Shown here: positions 37,501 to 48,495 of the stretch, one piece after another
How positions within the stretch are numbered: position 1 is the stretch's first letter
How the letters are laid out: each line of letters begins with the position of its first letter
Source: Litoditis marina
Taxonomy: Eukaryota; Nematoda; Chromadorea; Rhabditida; Rhabditidae
DNA length: 64,000 bases
Direction: 5' to 3'
NCBI GenBank assembly: GCA_964036275.1
Contig: OZ038436.1
Span: 18,627,904-18,691,903, forward strand
The notes under the pieces: model-generated
What the model saw: the letters and a program-made list of their open reading frames with translations, nothing else
The model's database searches: none
Told to the model about the DNA's origin: nothing
Translations under genes and position numbers: made by a program

Positions 37501-38575
37501 AAATCCTTTTTTCATACAAAAAATGGCGGCCCGGATATTTTACTTTAGATAAGAACGTGAAAAACTATCAAGAAAACAGTTTTGTTCCGCGGTATGTTCT
37601 TCTAGATCTGTGTCAGAACTAGTACTGTTTAGAACTTTAGAACTTCTCATTTGCTACTGTTTTAGATTACTCTTCGGAGCGTGGTACCGAATTGCATTTA
37701 CTGCCCAGGAGCGGGAGAGTGGTCTGCGGGAAGCACCCAAGGTAATGGAAATAAAAAGTGTAAACTATTCATATTTCGACTATGACATGTTGTTCTGCTC
37801 TTCTGTCGTTGTAGTTTGATCACGCTAAATTTCAGTGAAACTCCGACAAACTACAACTCAGTGTTGATCACCCCCTATACTAAGTGTGTGAATGTGAGGA
37901 ACATACAGGGTGGGAATTCTCCAGAGAAAGCCCATACGGTGTACTCTGCTCTATCCCGCTGTATTTGTAGTTTGATCCTGTTCCTTTTCGGTCGAACTTT
38001 ATTAAGTATGGCATTTACCGAGTTCAAACTACAATCCAGCTACCATCGTCCCTATACTGTACCCTCTTTCAGCAGCCGCCCTCCTACTCCTTCTGTGTCA
38101 ACCATAGTTCTGGTCAATCTCTGACCGAGCTCCCCTCCTACGAGGAAGCATTACGTCACGAGATACCGCAGACGAGCAGACAGTCGACCGATAATGTCTG
38201 CGTCATATGTATAGAACAGCAGCCGGCCTCCAAAACGAAAAGTACGTTCTGTCCTTTTGCACTTTGAATTTTCGAAAAAAGATAATAAATACTATATGAT
38301 AATTAAATAGTCCGTTCCACTCATCCGTGGACACCTACAGTATACAGCCACACGAATAACTGCTTCTCAATGAAAATGTATACAGTATACAACGTTTGCA
38401 GTACATATATTAGACAATCATTACAAAATGAATATAAAACTTTCACGCGTAGAGAAGCTATAAAAACGTAGGGAGCAATTTTCATATTCATCATTTTAAA
38501 ATTCATTGCACTGTTTCAGCGTTCTATCTTCACCGAGAAGATGATCCTCCTCAATTACCTCGAATCGATGAATAA
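34521..38575 (+). CDS. Four-pass membrane protein with PY-motif tail, LAPTM-like (275 aa)
   Basis: Seven exons in phase: 34,521-34,565, 35,617-35,825, 36,298-36,466, 36,733-36,836, 37,666-37,741, 38,073-38,241 and 38,520-38,575. The ATG follows a GGTTTTCAG acceptor. Hydrophobic segments lie at about residues 22-38, 44-64, 110-130 and 161-175. The C-terminal tail carries QPPSY (202-206) and LPSYEEAL (221-228), then a CVICIE cysteine pair. Four membrane segments plus PPxY/LPxY motifs match lysosome-associated LAPTM4/5 proteins, whose PY motifs recruit NEDD4-family ubiquitin ligases for endosomal sorting. That role is inference from family. The exon 2 donor lies inside a 52-bp tandem repeat, and a donor 26 bases earlier would leave the next exon out of phase. 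An extra exon between exons 1 and 2 cannot be excluded. It converges on the TLC-domain gene. Confidence 0.7.
35083..35205. mobile_element. 120-bp fold-back MITE, copy 2
   Basis: GAAGGACGACTATGTGG at the left is mirrored by CCACATAATTGTCCTTC at the right; same centre as copy 1. It lies in intron 1 of the LAPTM-like gene. Confidence 0.85.
35206..35385 (-). pseudogene. Orphan coding-like fragment abutting a MITE
   Basis: One minus-strand frame runs open for about 55 codons from a stop near 35,385 into the MITE edge. It reads like real protein (AYKRASLSKFGVVLVQGG, HTFELVSRFSCAQVRVELN). No start or splice sites frame it well. I do not recognise it; it may be the remains of a gene interrupted by the MITE, now in the intron of the plus-strand gene. 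Confidence 0.3.
35478..35613 (+). repeat. Degenerate 20-21-bp tandem repeat
   Basis: Units of the type AGCCCCATATTCAGTACCA repeat about six times and run up to the acceptor of exon 2 of the LAPTM-like gene. Confidence 0.8.
35791..35920 (+). repeat. 52-bp tandem repeat spanning a splice donor
   Basis: ATAGTCAAAGTGAGTGATAG followed by TCTTTTTATTCCGAAGTGAG repeats two and a half times from the end of exon 2 into the intron. It duplicates the GTGAGC donor and an upstream GTRRGTG donor. A weaker copy (CAATACTATAGTCAGTGAGC) lies at about 35,974-35,995. Confidence 0.85.
37188..37285 (+). repeat. TCTAAT microsatellite
   Basis: About 95 bp of TCTAATT and TTCTAATT units in intron 4 of the LAPTM-like gene. 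Confidence 0.9.
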
Positions 38576-38576
38576 C

Positions 38577-38582
38577 AATAAA
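38577..38582 (+). terminator. Poly(A) signal of the LAPTM-like gene
   Basis: AATAAA two bases after the TAA stop, with a second AT-rich stretch just downstream; a very short 3'UTR is implied. Confidence 0.55.
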
Positions 38583-39015
38583 CTATAAAAATCAATGTTT
38601 ATTTATCACACATTTCGAAACTATGTATATGTTTTAGAATAAGAAACTATGAGTAGAAATAAAACACAACGATAAGGTTCACTGGATAACGAAACCCGAA
38701 AATTAATTCACGGAAAAAGGTGACATTTCGGGTACATTTAGAAAGCAGAGAAATTCGGGAGTTAAATCAGACGAAAAATAGTCACGGTTGCGATGATTCA
38801 TATGATTCATTATGAAAAAAGATGTTAAATGAGAAGTGGTCGAATGTTTGCAAAACTACTCGACAGCTTCAATTCGGGTTATAAGCAGCCAATACCAATA
38901 CAATTGATCGTTCCTACTAACCTACAACACGTTGTAGCACCTTTGTTCATGCATCAACGGAAATCGAAACAAAACAGTATCGTCAAGTTTCACATAAAAG
39001 AACACTAGGAGATCG

Positions 39016-39220
39016 TTGGGACAGAAATGTTACCTACATTATCGCAGCAATACGGGATACGGTAGTCAATTTACATAGAAAGAAGAAGAACTGCTGGCTA
39101 CACAAATATAACGATTTGTATTGCCAAATCTACACTTCTATTCGCCTATCGTACAAAAACACAATAGCGTTTGGACAGAAACGTAACCTACATTGTAGGG
39201 TAGTTAATTTACATAGAAAT
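39016..39220. repeat. Direct duplication in the 3' flank of the TLC-domain gene
   Basis: ACAGAAATGTTACCTACATT ... GTCAATTTACATAGAAA at 39,020-39,081 recurs as ACAGAAACGTAACCTACATT ... GTTAATTTACATAGAAA at 39,174-39,218. The second copy lies immediately past the stop codon at 39,227. Confidence 0.75.
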
Positions 39221-39226
39221 CTTCGT

Positions 39227-42200
39227 CTATTGTGCCTTCTCGGTGTTTTCCTTCTTGACGGATCCGAGTGGGTCCACGTCATCCTCATCCAACTGTTGCA
39301 TCTCGTGGCCGAAGAAGCCGTCCGACTTAGACATCGCTATCTGAACACAAATCGTCATTTGCCAAAAACATGAATTATTTTGCCCTACTTTTGAAGAAAT
39401 TTTCGATAGCTGCCGAAATCAGTCTAATTTGAATTTACGACCCCCACCTGTGCTCACTCCTGATCAACGCGAATGTCCACGTGTAAAGTGGAAATAATAC
39501 ATAGGTTCTACACTACTATTTGTGAAAAGTGTCCTTTATAAATATTCAGGTCACAGTCGAACGCGATCCAGACAGACACCGTTTCCAACTATTCTTCCTC
39601 TATGATGTTCCATCGAAAATAGGCAAACTATTGTAAAATGCATTTTATTCATATTTCTAGAATATTGAATAGTTGCGTACCGTGAGATGAGTGTTGTGGT
39701 AGGTGAGGAAGGAGAGACCGGCTGTCAGGAAGGTCTTCAGCACAATGGGCACCTTATCGTCTTGTACCAGAAGGAAGTACAATAGGTACGAAATCGGAGC
39801 ATGTCTGGAATACTGATTCATTTAGATTATCACTCACCACGTATCTACTATACACAACTGGATCTCCAGAAAAACGTCCCTCCATAGTACGTATGCTACA
39901 ACATCCCCGAGCGTACCCCCATCCTGCGTCTCTCGCGTTGCGCACTGTTTTGCTGAACTTGTATCCGAACGGGACGTTAGAGCTCGAACAGCGCACGTTT
40001 GAGGAGAAATAAATCAGGATAGAAAGCCCGAGATGTTCATGGATACCGCCTCATAGATGAAAGCAGGATAACACCTCTTCCCTCCCATCCCAGGAAATAA
40101 GACTTTCTCAGACCGGATTAGTCGAAATGTTTCTCCACTCACTATACAAAATGAAAGAATAATATGAAATATATTTACCTGAAGAGGAATAGACAGATCA
40201 TGTTGGCATTGATGAGGCTGTCGTAGAAGAAGGAGCCCCTCTTCGTGTGGCCGGCCAGTCGCACCATGGTGCGCAGATGGAGGAAGATCGTTTGCACCTG
40301 AAATAGCAGGATGAGGTTCGCTCTTTTGCAGCCAATAGGGTGTATGTTGCCCTACTAGGTTTGTAGTTTGATCCCGTTGCCTTCCAGTCAAGAATCGTAG
40401 GATAACGCATGTATCGAGATCGAACTCAAACTAAATTTTGGTCACTCCTTATAACAACACTAAAACAGCTTTGCTAGTTGCTACTCTTGCCAACCACCTA
40501 AGGGAAGTCGTTGTTTCACGGCCAGATGTAAATATTATACGTCGGAGTACGTATCATAACTCTAGATACCGGTCAATCTTCAAAACTAATAAGAAACTCA
40601 CTTCGACCAGAAGGGCGATCATGGCGAAACCGAAGAGACGACCAGTCCAGAGAATGATCGAGAAAGCGGTGATCACCTGAAAATACTTTTCTTGTTTTTC
40701 TCATCATTTTGAAAACCTCTAGATGCCCAAAGAAAGTTTTTTTAACACTACGGTTTCATCAAAAACTGAGCAAAATGTTGCTTGAAATCATTCCGAAACT
40801 CGAAAAGGTATGGCTACCAAATCGAAATAAGTACAACTGGGACTAAGAAAAAAGGTAACTAGATATAAGTGCTGACCAGAGAATGATGGACGACATATTC
40901 CTTGGAATTGGGCAGCTCTCCGTGAATGAACATATCCATCATATCATAGATGAAATAGCCTGCAATTGGAAAAGATACCATACTATTGGCCAAGTGCACG
41001 AAACGATCAAGGAACGCAGTCCAATGCCTTATAAAACTTGTCAGAAAAAGACTCCTCTTCTCAGAAACCCTAGACAATTTCGACAGTCTTTATGGAAAAT
41101 TATGAAACTTAACGTAATTTATGGCTAGGTTCTACTCCGAACCGAACACCGTCAAAAAACAATGTATGTGAGGCATGGACAAAAACTGGTCCCGAATATA
41201 TCTGCTCAGAATTCGAATTCTTCCGTGCATGACTAAACAAATCGAAAACAAATCCAAAACTGACCCATTGAGAAGAGAAACACATATTCCGCCGAGTCGG
41301 TACTATAATCATAGGGCTCCTTCACGTAGTTCGAATCGAACAACAGACTGAAAATTTACCACTTAATAGACATAATCAGTAGTACATAGTAATGAGTTCA
41401 TTAGTAAATTACACGACAGACGACATACTACTCAACCCCCCGACGACATACAACTCAGACCACTCACCCTAAGACATCGTAAAGGTGGTGAAGCCGAAAC
41501 GATGTATTTTATTTTAAACTTAGTCATTGTTAACTTCATAGATAGTATTTATTACTTTTAATTCGTTTAATTCATTTATTTATTAACTTCATCCTAGTTA
41601 ACTTGACGTCATTTATCCTATTTTTGCTTATTTAATCATTCCAAGTTTCCCTTAAATTTTCCACTTGTTATTGTGTGAAATCAATATGACGATCTCCTAT
41701 GTGTTGAGATAATTCCCTACACGCCCGCGATTTTTTATCAGCTCTTCATCGTGAAGAGTAGGGGGTGAATGACGCCATTAAAATACTTGTGAGTGAAAGG
41801 AGCAATCATCAGCTGACTAGCAAAATGGGCCCACTATTGGGGTACACAGATTAACATAAAAACTTAGGGTCAATCTTGTTTGCGTAACTAACGTGATGAT
41901 TGATAACCTGATCACATGCTTAGTGGTCTACTGACAGTTTTATGGTAAGTGAATGATCCAACTATTCAATGATAAAAGACAGGAAAAGTTATTTGTGCGC
42001 AGTCTACTCACCGTCTATACTTTTATGGTGAACAATCTGGTGATCACTTTTACCATTCAAAATAACGAAACATATACTAAGTTGAAAACTGTTTCAAATT
42101 CGAATAATGATAATATGTACAATACCTGGCCAGACAACCGAGTGCTGAGAGGGTAGCATGGGTGAACGAAACAACTCGAACCGAGAAAATGCGCGCCTGC

Positions 42201-42592
42201 AACAATTTTGTTCATTCACGAATTCGGAGAAACTACCTCTGAACCTTTGACACCGAACGCGAACAGTTACTATGGCTATAAAGATTTTTGCAATCGAAAA
42301 CAGTTTATGAAAAACAAAAAATGCGTTTTTGCTACTTGTCAGAATTTTCACCAATCTAACTTCATCTAGACTTCTAGACAAGGCCTACTCCTTATCGTGA
42401 ACATTTTGAAGGAAATTAACAACTTTTTAATGAAAATTATTCAAAAACTAGGTTCTAAGGAAAATTAGTTGTATACATTTCTACCTTATTGGAACTCCAT
42501 TCAGGAACCAGCCGAGCGAGGACAGCAGCAGCCAGCAGATACTCAACACGCAGTACGATCGAAACACCGAGACAGAAAAGTAGTCGGGACAT
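39227..42592 (-). CDS. fld-1: TLC-domain membrane protein, TLCD1/2 (FLD-1) family (258 aa)
   Basis: Eight exons in phase: 42,592-42,485, 42,196-42,126, 41,347-41,265, 40,959-40,877, 40,676-40,602, 40,297-40,179, 39,804-39,681 and 39,340-39,227. The protein has an N-terminal hydrophobic segment (CLGVSIVLRVEYLLAAAVLA). A TLC domain then runs from about residue 37 to 221: VVSFTHATLSALGCLAS, GYFIYDMMDMF, the conserved KEYVVHHSL, LLVEVQTIFLHLRTM and INANMICLFLFR. An acidic cytosolic tail (EDDVDPLGS) follows. This order and the VEVxxIFLxxR element fit TLCD1/TLCD2; the C. elegans member FLD-1 limits long-chain polyunsaturated fatty acids in membrane phospholipids and so controls fluidity. It acts in the plasma membrane or ER. 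Convergent with the LAPTM-like gene. Length matches the family. Confidence 0.85.
39905..40070. repeat. Dispersed repeat shared with 15.9-16.1 kb
   Basis: CATCCTGCGTCTCTCG and a downstream TATGGATACCGCCTCATAGATG-like stretch (here with CATGGATACCGCC) match 15,952-16,095. A shorter piece (GTGCGCAGGGCAAGAGACGC) is at about 25,737-25,756. All three copies lie in or beside genes. Confidence 0.6.
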
Positions 42593-42840
42593 GCTGAAAC
42601 AGCAATATATTAGTTATTTTCAATTCAACTACAATACTTGACAACAATCGATAAACATGATATGCACGTGAATAGTAGTAGTTCTTTAAAAGATAGGTGG
42701 ATAGACAGGGTATTTACGGTACACTTGTCCTCTGCCGTTCAATGTCAATGAAACGTGGGAGGGGTCCGTGTGTTCATCTGATTGGGCATGGCAAAAGAAC
42801 AAAATCAAAAAGGTAACACGCTATCGTTGAAAGGAATATA

Positions 42841-43139
42841 GGCCAATTACACAAGCAACCGGGTTTCATGCAACCAAAATGCAACCGGGTTGCATGTGTA
42901 AAGACAGTTCGGTTGCTTTTCAAATGCAACCAGGTTGCTTTTGGTTGCTTTCCAAATGCAACCAAAATCAACCAAATTGCAGTAAAAACAGGAAAATGTC
43001 CAAAAATTGAGTGTTTGGTTGCATTTGAAAAGCAACCAAAAGCAACCCGGTTGCATTTGGAAAGCAACCAAACTGTCTTTACACATGCAACCCGGTTGCA
43101 TTTTGGTTGCATGCAACCTGGTTGCATGTGTAAACCGCC
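42841..43139. mobile_element. 299-bp palindromic element of GGTTGC words with 9-bp target duplication
   Basis: The ends GGCCAATTACACA and TGTGTAAACCGCC are imperfect inverted repeats, and both arms are built of GCAACC/GGTTGC words. The element is flanked by AGGAATATA on both sides (42,832-42,840 and 43,140-43,148), a perfect 9-bp target-site duplication, as made by Mutator-type transposases. Confidence 0.85.
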
Positions 43140-43549
43140 AGGAATATACATGTTTGATGTTCTTTGAAACTCGCGATCAGAGTAATCGAAAGGATGAGTA
43201 TGATACAGAACGCGGACAGTGAACTATAGAACTATCCATAATCCATATTAACGACTGCCACAATCTGGTTCGAATCGATCATTACAAATCATTATGAGTC
43301 CCAAACTCAAATTTGAACTGTGAACCCCAACCCAAACGAAATTCCAAGAAGATATATGAAATAAAACTATGGTTGTTAGAGAAACAGCATGACTGGCCGA
43401 ATCCGAATTGAATATATTATTGATTAGGCGCAACAAAAGACCGGCGAAGGCTTGAAGTGAGTGCGTGCGAAAACGAGACTGGCAGCTCGCCCTTTCCACG
43501 TGACACACGGGGCTTTTCCCCATTCATCAATACCTGTTGCGACAAGGCA

Positions 43550-44035
43550 TTTCGCACTTACAGGGAGATAGGAGCTTTCTCCGGAGAAACGGATAAGGGA
43601 TCAAACTACAACATACCCTAAATGCCTCAGAGTTGTGACTTTTTCAAACAGGGTGGTTTTGCTTGCCCCCCCCCCCCCCTCAGCCATTATAAGGGGGTTT
43701 TGCCCTTAATTTAGAAAATCGCTAAATCAGACAATTTTTGAGGGGGGGGGGGGTTTGTCCAAATCTTCGGACCAAAAACAGGGGGTTTTTTCTCAAAACG
43801 CTGAGCATTTAGGGTATGAACTACAAGGCAGGCCGCACTTACAGGGAGATAGGGAGACAGGAGAGTATTATACAAGGTCAAACTACAAGGTTGGTCGTTG
43901 TTCGAACTTACAGATAGGTGAAGAGAGGAAAATGCCGGTTCAAACTACAAAGTAGTCGCACTTACCACTTACTAATGAATAGATAGGACACACAGATCTT
44001 AAACTCATCAAACTCAAACTACGATAGTTCTTGAA
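43550..44035. repeat. Degenerate repeat units ending in CAAACTACAA, with poly-C/poly-G hairpin
   Basis: CACTTACAGGGAGATAGG followed tens of bases later by GGATCAAACTACAA-type sequence occurs three to four times. Between them, C14 at 43,666-43,679 and G12 at 43,742-43,753 are part of a larger inverted repeat (GGGGGTTTTGCCC region). Confidence 0.7.
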
Positions 44036-45632
44036 GTGAACAAGCGACTGAACAAAACAAATGTAACAACCATGTTAGTTGTTCACAACATCAATTCCAA
44101 ACCTGTCAGTCGTTAATTGTCACAGTTAGCTAATTTCTCACAATATTAAAATATCATGACTTTACAAGTGGTTTTTAAAGATCCAGAAACTCGAAAACAA
44201 TAAAATAGAGATAGTTTGAGGTTTGAGGCCTTGAGGGTGGACCAATCAGCCAATCACAAACTGGCTGGAGAACCTCAGTTTTACAAAGAACATGTTTTAA
44301 TTCAATGATAGAATACATAATTGAATAATAGACACCATGTACAACGCGCCCGTTATGTTACTGTACAAAGAGAGTACAGCCGACTGCGCTTGAAACAAGG
44401 TGAAAAAACTGTTTGCCAAGGATAAATAGCAGCGCAAGTTCCGAGAGGCAAGGTTAACTTCAAACTTTTGAAAGTACAGAACTACTGGTAGATGGTATTT
44501 CCATTGTAAATTTCGTTCATAACAAAAACAAAAAAACGGTTACTCTCCATTTCAATCTAACGCAAAATTTGGTTCACAGTTCACACCGTTATTTGTAACG
44601 GTAACCGAACTTGGGTTCTAGGTTAATTGACATGAGGTCAATAATATACTTGAGTAAAGTAATAAAGTGGGTTTGAAATACCCTGCTCCGTGAAACTGTC
44701 TATGTATTTCCAAATTCAACCAGTGCAGACGAGACGAGACTGACCATTCAAAGTGAAAAGTGTGTTCAATATAACCAGGGTCAGCGGAAAAGGGGGACGA
44801 AACTGCGGGACAAAAAAATGTCAACAGCCGTGTGACTGTGACGCAGCAATATCATGTGAAACGTATAAAAAAACGTCCTGTCATTTTCGAAGAGACCTTT
44901 CAGGCCAGTTCTCATGAGATCAACAGAAGGGCAGATTCTCATGAGATCACATGAGATCACAGATTAACGAACAATTGAAAAACTTCCAAAAAGTCATTTT
45001 GTTTCTTCAAAAATGTTAATGGTTAATGGTTAACTAAGAGGGTTAACGAAACACCGGGTTCCTTGTGGAATTCGCCTTATGATCGAGAGCTGGAACTTAG
45101 AAAAATTGTAGTATCCAGAGAATTTTATTGGATTATATAGATTATGGAAGAAAAATTGAATATGACGACAAAAAAACGAACCGGATGCCTTTCTGCTGTA
45201 AATGCGAAATGATATTTAAAGAAGGAAGGACATATTACACTTTTTCGAGAATATACAATGGATCACAATTAAAGCCTGTCCCCCTAAGGTTATCTAGATG
45301 GTACAAAAAATACCGACAAAAAGTTTCCATGTTTCTTCCACTCTGCCACCACATAAACATTACGAACAGTTAATATCGTGAAAACGAATCGTCTGTTCAA
45401 ATGATGCTTAAATATTAATTAAATTAATAATTTGGAGTGATTCAGAGAATAGAACTAGCATTCCAATTAGGGAGCGAGCGAGAGAGTGACTCAACTAATA
45501 CCATAATCCTCCGTTGATCAGAATTCAAACAACCGCACCATTATAAGACACACTCTATTTTTAGGGTAGAGCTGACATTGAAGGACCAAACAGAAAATGA
45601 TGTCAATCTGATAAGGGGAACCAAGCCAAAAC

Positions 45633-47320
45633 GGGACCTACTAATTACCGCACCTACCGCACCGCTGAAATACCGCACCGCGATTTGAAAATACCGCACC
45701 GTACCGCACCAGCGCAAATTTGCGTATTTTTTCGAAAATTTCAAAATCTCCAATTTTGCAAGCAATTGTTCCTAAAGCAGAAATCCTAATCTTTCATCAC
45801 TTGAAAACAAACATAGTGATCTCGAGAAAACGTTCTTTCAAACTTTCTCACTAGAAGACCATACGCTTATACGCTTTCCGTATTGCATTTTCCTTTTCTG
45901 TTGGGTAACCCTCACATGATCATGTCACTTTCATGAGTTATCGAATGTATAGAAGAAGCTGCTCATCATTTCAAAAGAAAAGTACTGGGGAGTACCCATG
46001 ATGATGGCTTTTTCTCCACTACTTAAAACTATGTCATGAACGTCAGATATACCGTAAAACTAATGAACGCCGGCCTCGCACCTGACTCAAGTGTGCTTTT
46101 CATTTCTAGTTTCTAGAACCGTTTTGCACAGCCGTTTTTGTAACGCTTCCATCAGTACAAATATATATTATATGTGAATAATACGAGACACGACAGGATG
46201 GAGGCCAATTCTATATCTAACCGGGTTTTTAGGTAACCTAACCTTTTTTTGGTAACCTATTTTTCAGGTTACTTAGTAGGTAACCTGGAAGTAACCTGAA
46301 ACTAAAATCCGGTTACCGCTCAAACTAACGGTAAAAACAACATTTTGCGTCAGAAAAACAGGTAACCGGTTTTTCATTTTAGGTTACCAACCGGTTACCT
46401 ACTGAGGTAACCTGAAAAATAGGTTACCAAAAAAGGGTTAGGTTACCTAAAAACCCGGTTAGATATAGAATTCACCCAGGATGGAACGTATACGTGACCT
46501 CGCATTTAGTAACTTAACGGTGATTGATTCTAAACGTGAAAATATGTTTTCTTCTATCTGTGTTCATGAGAGCTGGATCACTGCATCGACAGACAGTTTG
46601 CTCCTAACGAAGTCCTAGCTGCTACGACAACAGTTTTGAGAGATCCGAACTGGCTAACTCTGCAATGATCAACTACTTTGCTGTTGGTCCGACATATTAA
46701 ATACCGGGCTTGCTTTTTGTTGTTTCAAGAATACCCAAATTATCGTTATTATCGATGAACCTTTTTGGAAACAGTCGGAAAATATCTTAGATGCAGGCTT
46801 CGACGAATATAGTGACCAATTTGCAGTTGAGTATAGAAAACATTACGCTTAACTTACTTTTACCAGGGTTTGATATTTTGATCCCTTGCAGGATTACCAT
46901 AATACGGTTCTCGTTTATTCATTGGCAATGGTTGTCAATTTTAGGCAGAAAACGAAATCCTCTAAATATTTCAGGTTTGGATAGCTCATTCTTTTAGAAG
47001 AGCTGAAAGGATCTCTAGACAAATGAACTGACTGAAAACTATTTTTCGAAACACAATTCAGAATATTTCCACTATTCCTGCAGAAAAAGGAAATAAACTA
47101 ATTGTGCTCGGTCATTAAACATCATGTTCAGACTTGCTGTATCTAAAGTGATGAAAAGGATAGGATTTCTGCTTTAGAAACTATTTTAATTGCAAAATTA
47201 AAGATTTTGTATTTTTTGGAAAAAATACGCAAATTTGCGCTGGTGCGGTACGGTGCGGTATTTTCAAATCGCGGTGCGGTATTTCACCCGGTGCGGTAGG
47301 TGCGGTAATTAGTAGGTCCC
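45633..47320. mobile_element. 1.7-kb Mutator-like element (long TIRs, 9-bp target duplication)
   Basis: The element starts GGGACCTACTAATTACCGCA and ends with its reverse complement. The terminal repeats run about 160 bp inward with decay, through GGTGCGGTA words, CGCAAATTTGCG and a shared TAGGATTTCTGCTTTAG-like stretch. AGCCAAAAC flanks both sides (45,624-45,632 and 47,321-47,329). A 9-bp duplication plus long TIRs is the signature of Mutator-like elements. No transposase frame remains, so it is non-autonomous. Confidence 0.85.
46203..46476. mobile_element. 274-bp palindromic element of GGTAACC words nested in the Mutator-like element
   Basis: Near-perfect arms of about 85 bp (TCTATATCTAACCGGGTTTT on the left, inverted on the right), ends GGCCAATTC and GAATTCACC. 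Flanking CAGGATGGA at 46,194-46,202 and 46,477-46,485 is a perfect 9-bp target duplication, so it inserted after the host element. Confidence 0.9.
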
Positions 47321-48495
47321 AGCCAAAACGGGTGACAAAAACCAAGTGATCACGTGTCTTAATACTCCGAAGACAGAATGTAGGTGTTGGCAACAATTCC
47401 TACTGCCTAGCTGGTTAGATAAGATAAAAATCATGGCGGTGCGCAGCCGAAATTACCGTTGTGTGGGCTATATGGTTGATGGATTGGTTGTAAAAGAGAA
47501 AGAGACAGGGGAGATAAGAACAGACTACGCACACGAGAGAGAGAACAACTTGCAGCGTAATGGAAACTGGAGAAGAATACGTGGAAGGCCTGTACCGGTC
47601 ATCAACATCTAGCTGACGGTTTTACCAAGAGATACAGATTCTTTGTTGTTGAATACAACTGAGAAGCGTAGAACCGACCGAACTTGTAAATAACTTGAAC
47701 TTATAAATAATTTGAAGTAGGAATATTAAGCGGCAAGCGAACTAAACGCTTCCAGTGTTCTGCCCCTAGCCTCTTGCTATCAGGAAATCTCAAAATGACA
47801 CCGGAACAGTTTGTAACTAGTCGCCCCATCATATACTGGTCAGATAAAAAGGTGGAACCAGGACGGACTTTAATCATCACATGTACTTCAGTTGTTAAAG
47901 GAATGTAACTTAACCACACCCTCATCCAAAAACGGGATCTATTACTAGGCCACTTCAATTTAAAGTAAAAATTTAAGAAGTAAAACTTCCTAAATTTGGA
48001 TAAAACGTTAAAACTTAAGAAGTAAAACTTCCTAAATTTGGCATAAAACTTTAAGGATACACTTTTGACCAAGCGAACAAGCTTTTAGTCTCCGCACAGC
48101 AAAAACATACCAAATGCAATGACATAGCTACCGTTCTACCGTATACCTTTGTGCTCAGAACTACAAACTACAAACTACATTAACCACTATATGCTATATC
48201 TTGTATCGATCACACTTCAAATGAACATAAATATGAAATTGTCTCATGACAATAACAAGAAAATGTCCGAAAAACTCTTCGTAACGTTTATAACAACTCA
48301 AAAACTTCAATAACAAGGTCACAAGTCGAATAAAGAAACAACAACGATAAGATAACAAGGCTGCAAAAAAGACACCACAAACGGTTCAAACTTCAAACTG
48401 CGACAATGAATACTTAACTAGCAAAAAACAACAACAAAGACAACAAGGATATAGATATCTCAACGAATAAACGTAAATAATCTGTCAGGCACACA

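Larger units (their letters stand above)
44036..48480. other. Intergenic, repeat-rich
   Basis: No gene with coherent exons was seen. It contains the Mutator-like element at 45,633-47,320 with a nested palindrome, and half of a GGTTAACC-word fold-back at about 44,990-45,075 ending GGAATTCGCC. Confidence 0.55.

Noticed and set aside
42841..43139. CRISPR-like array of repeated GCAACC words
   Set aside because: The words are arranged as one inverted repeat with 9-bp target duplication in an intron-bearing eukaryotic genome; spacing is irregular.
42774..43222. Open frames of 70-125 codons rich in Cys, Gln and Leu
   Set aside because: They are translations of the GGTTGC-word palindrome in several frames on both strands.
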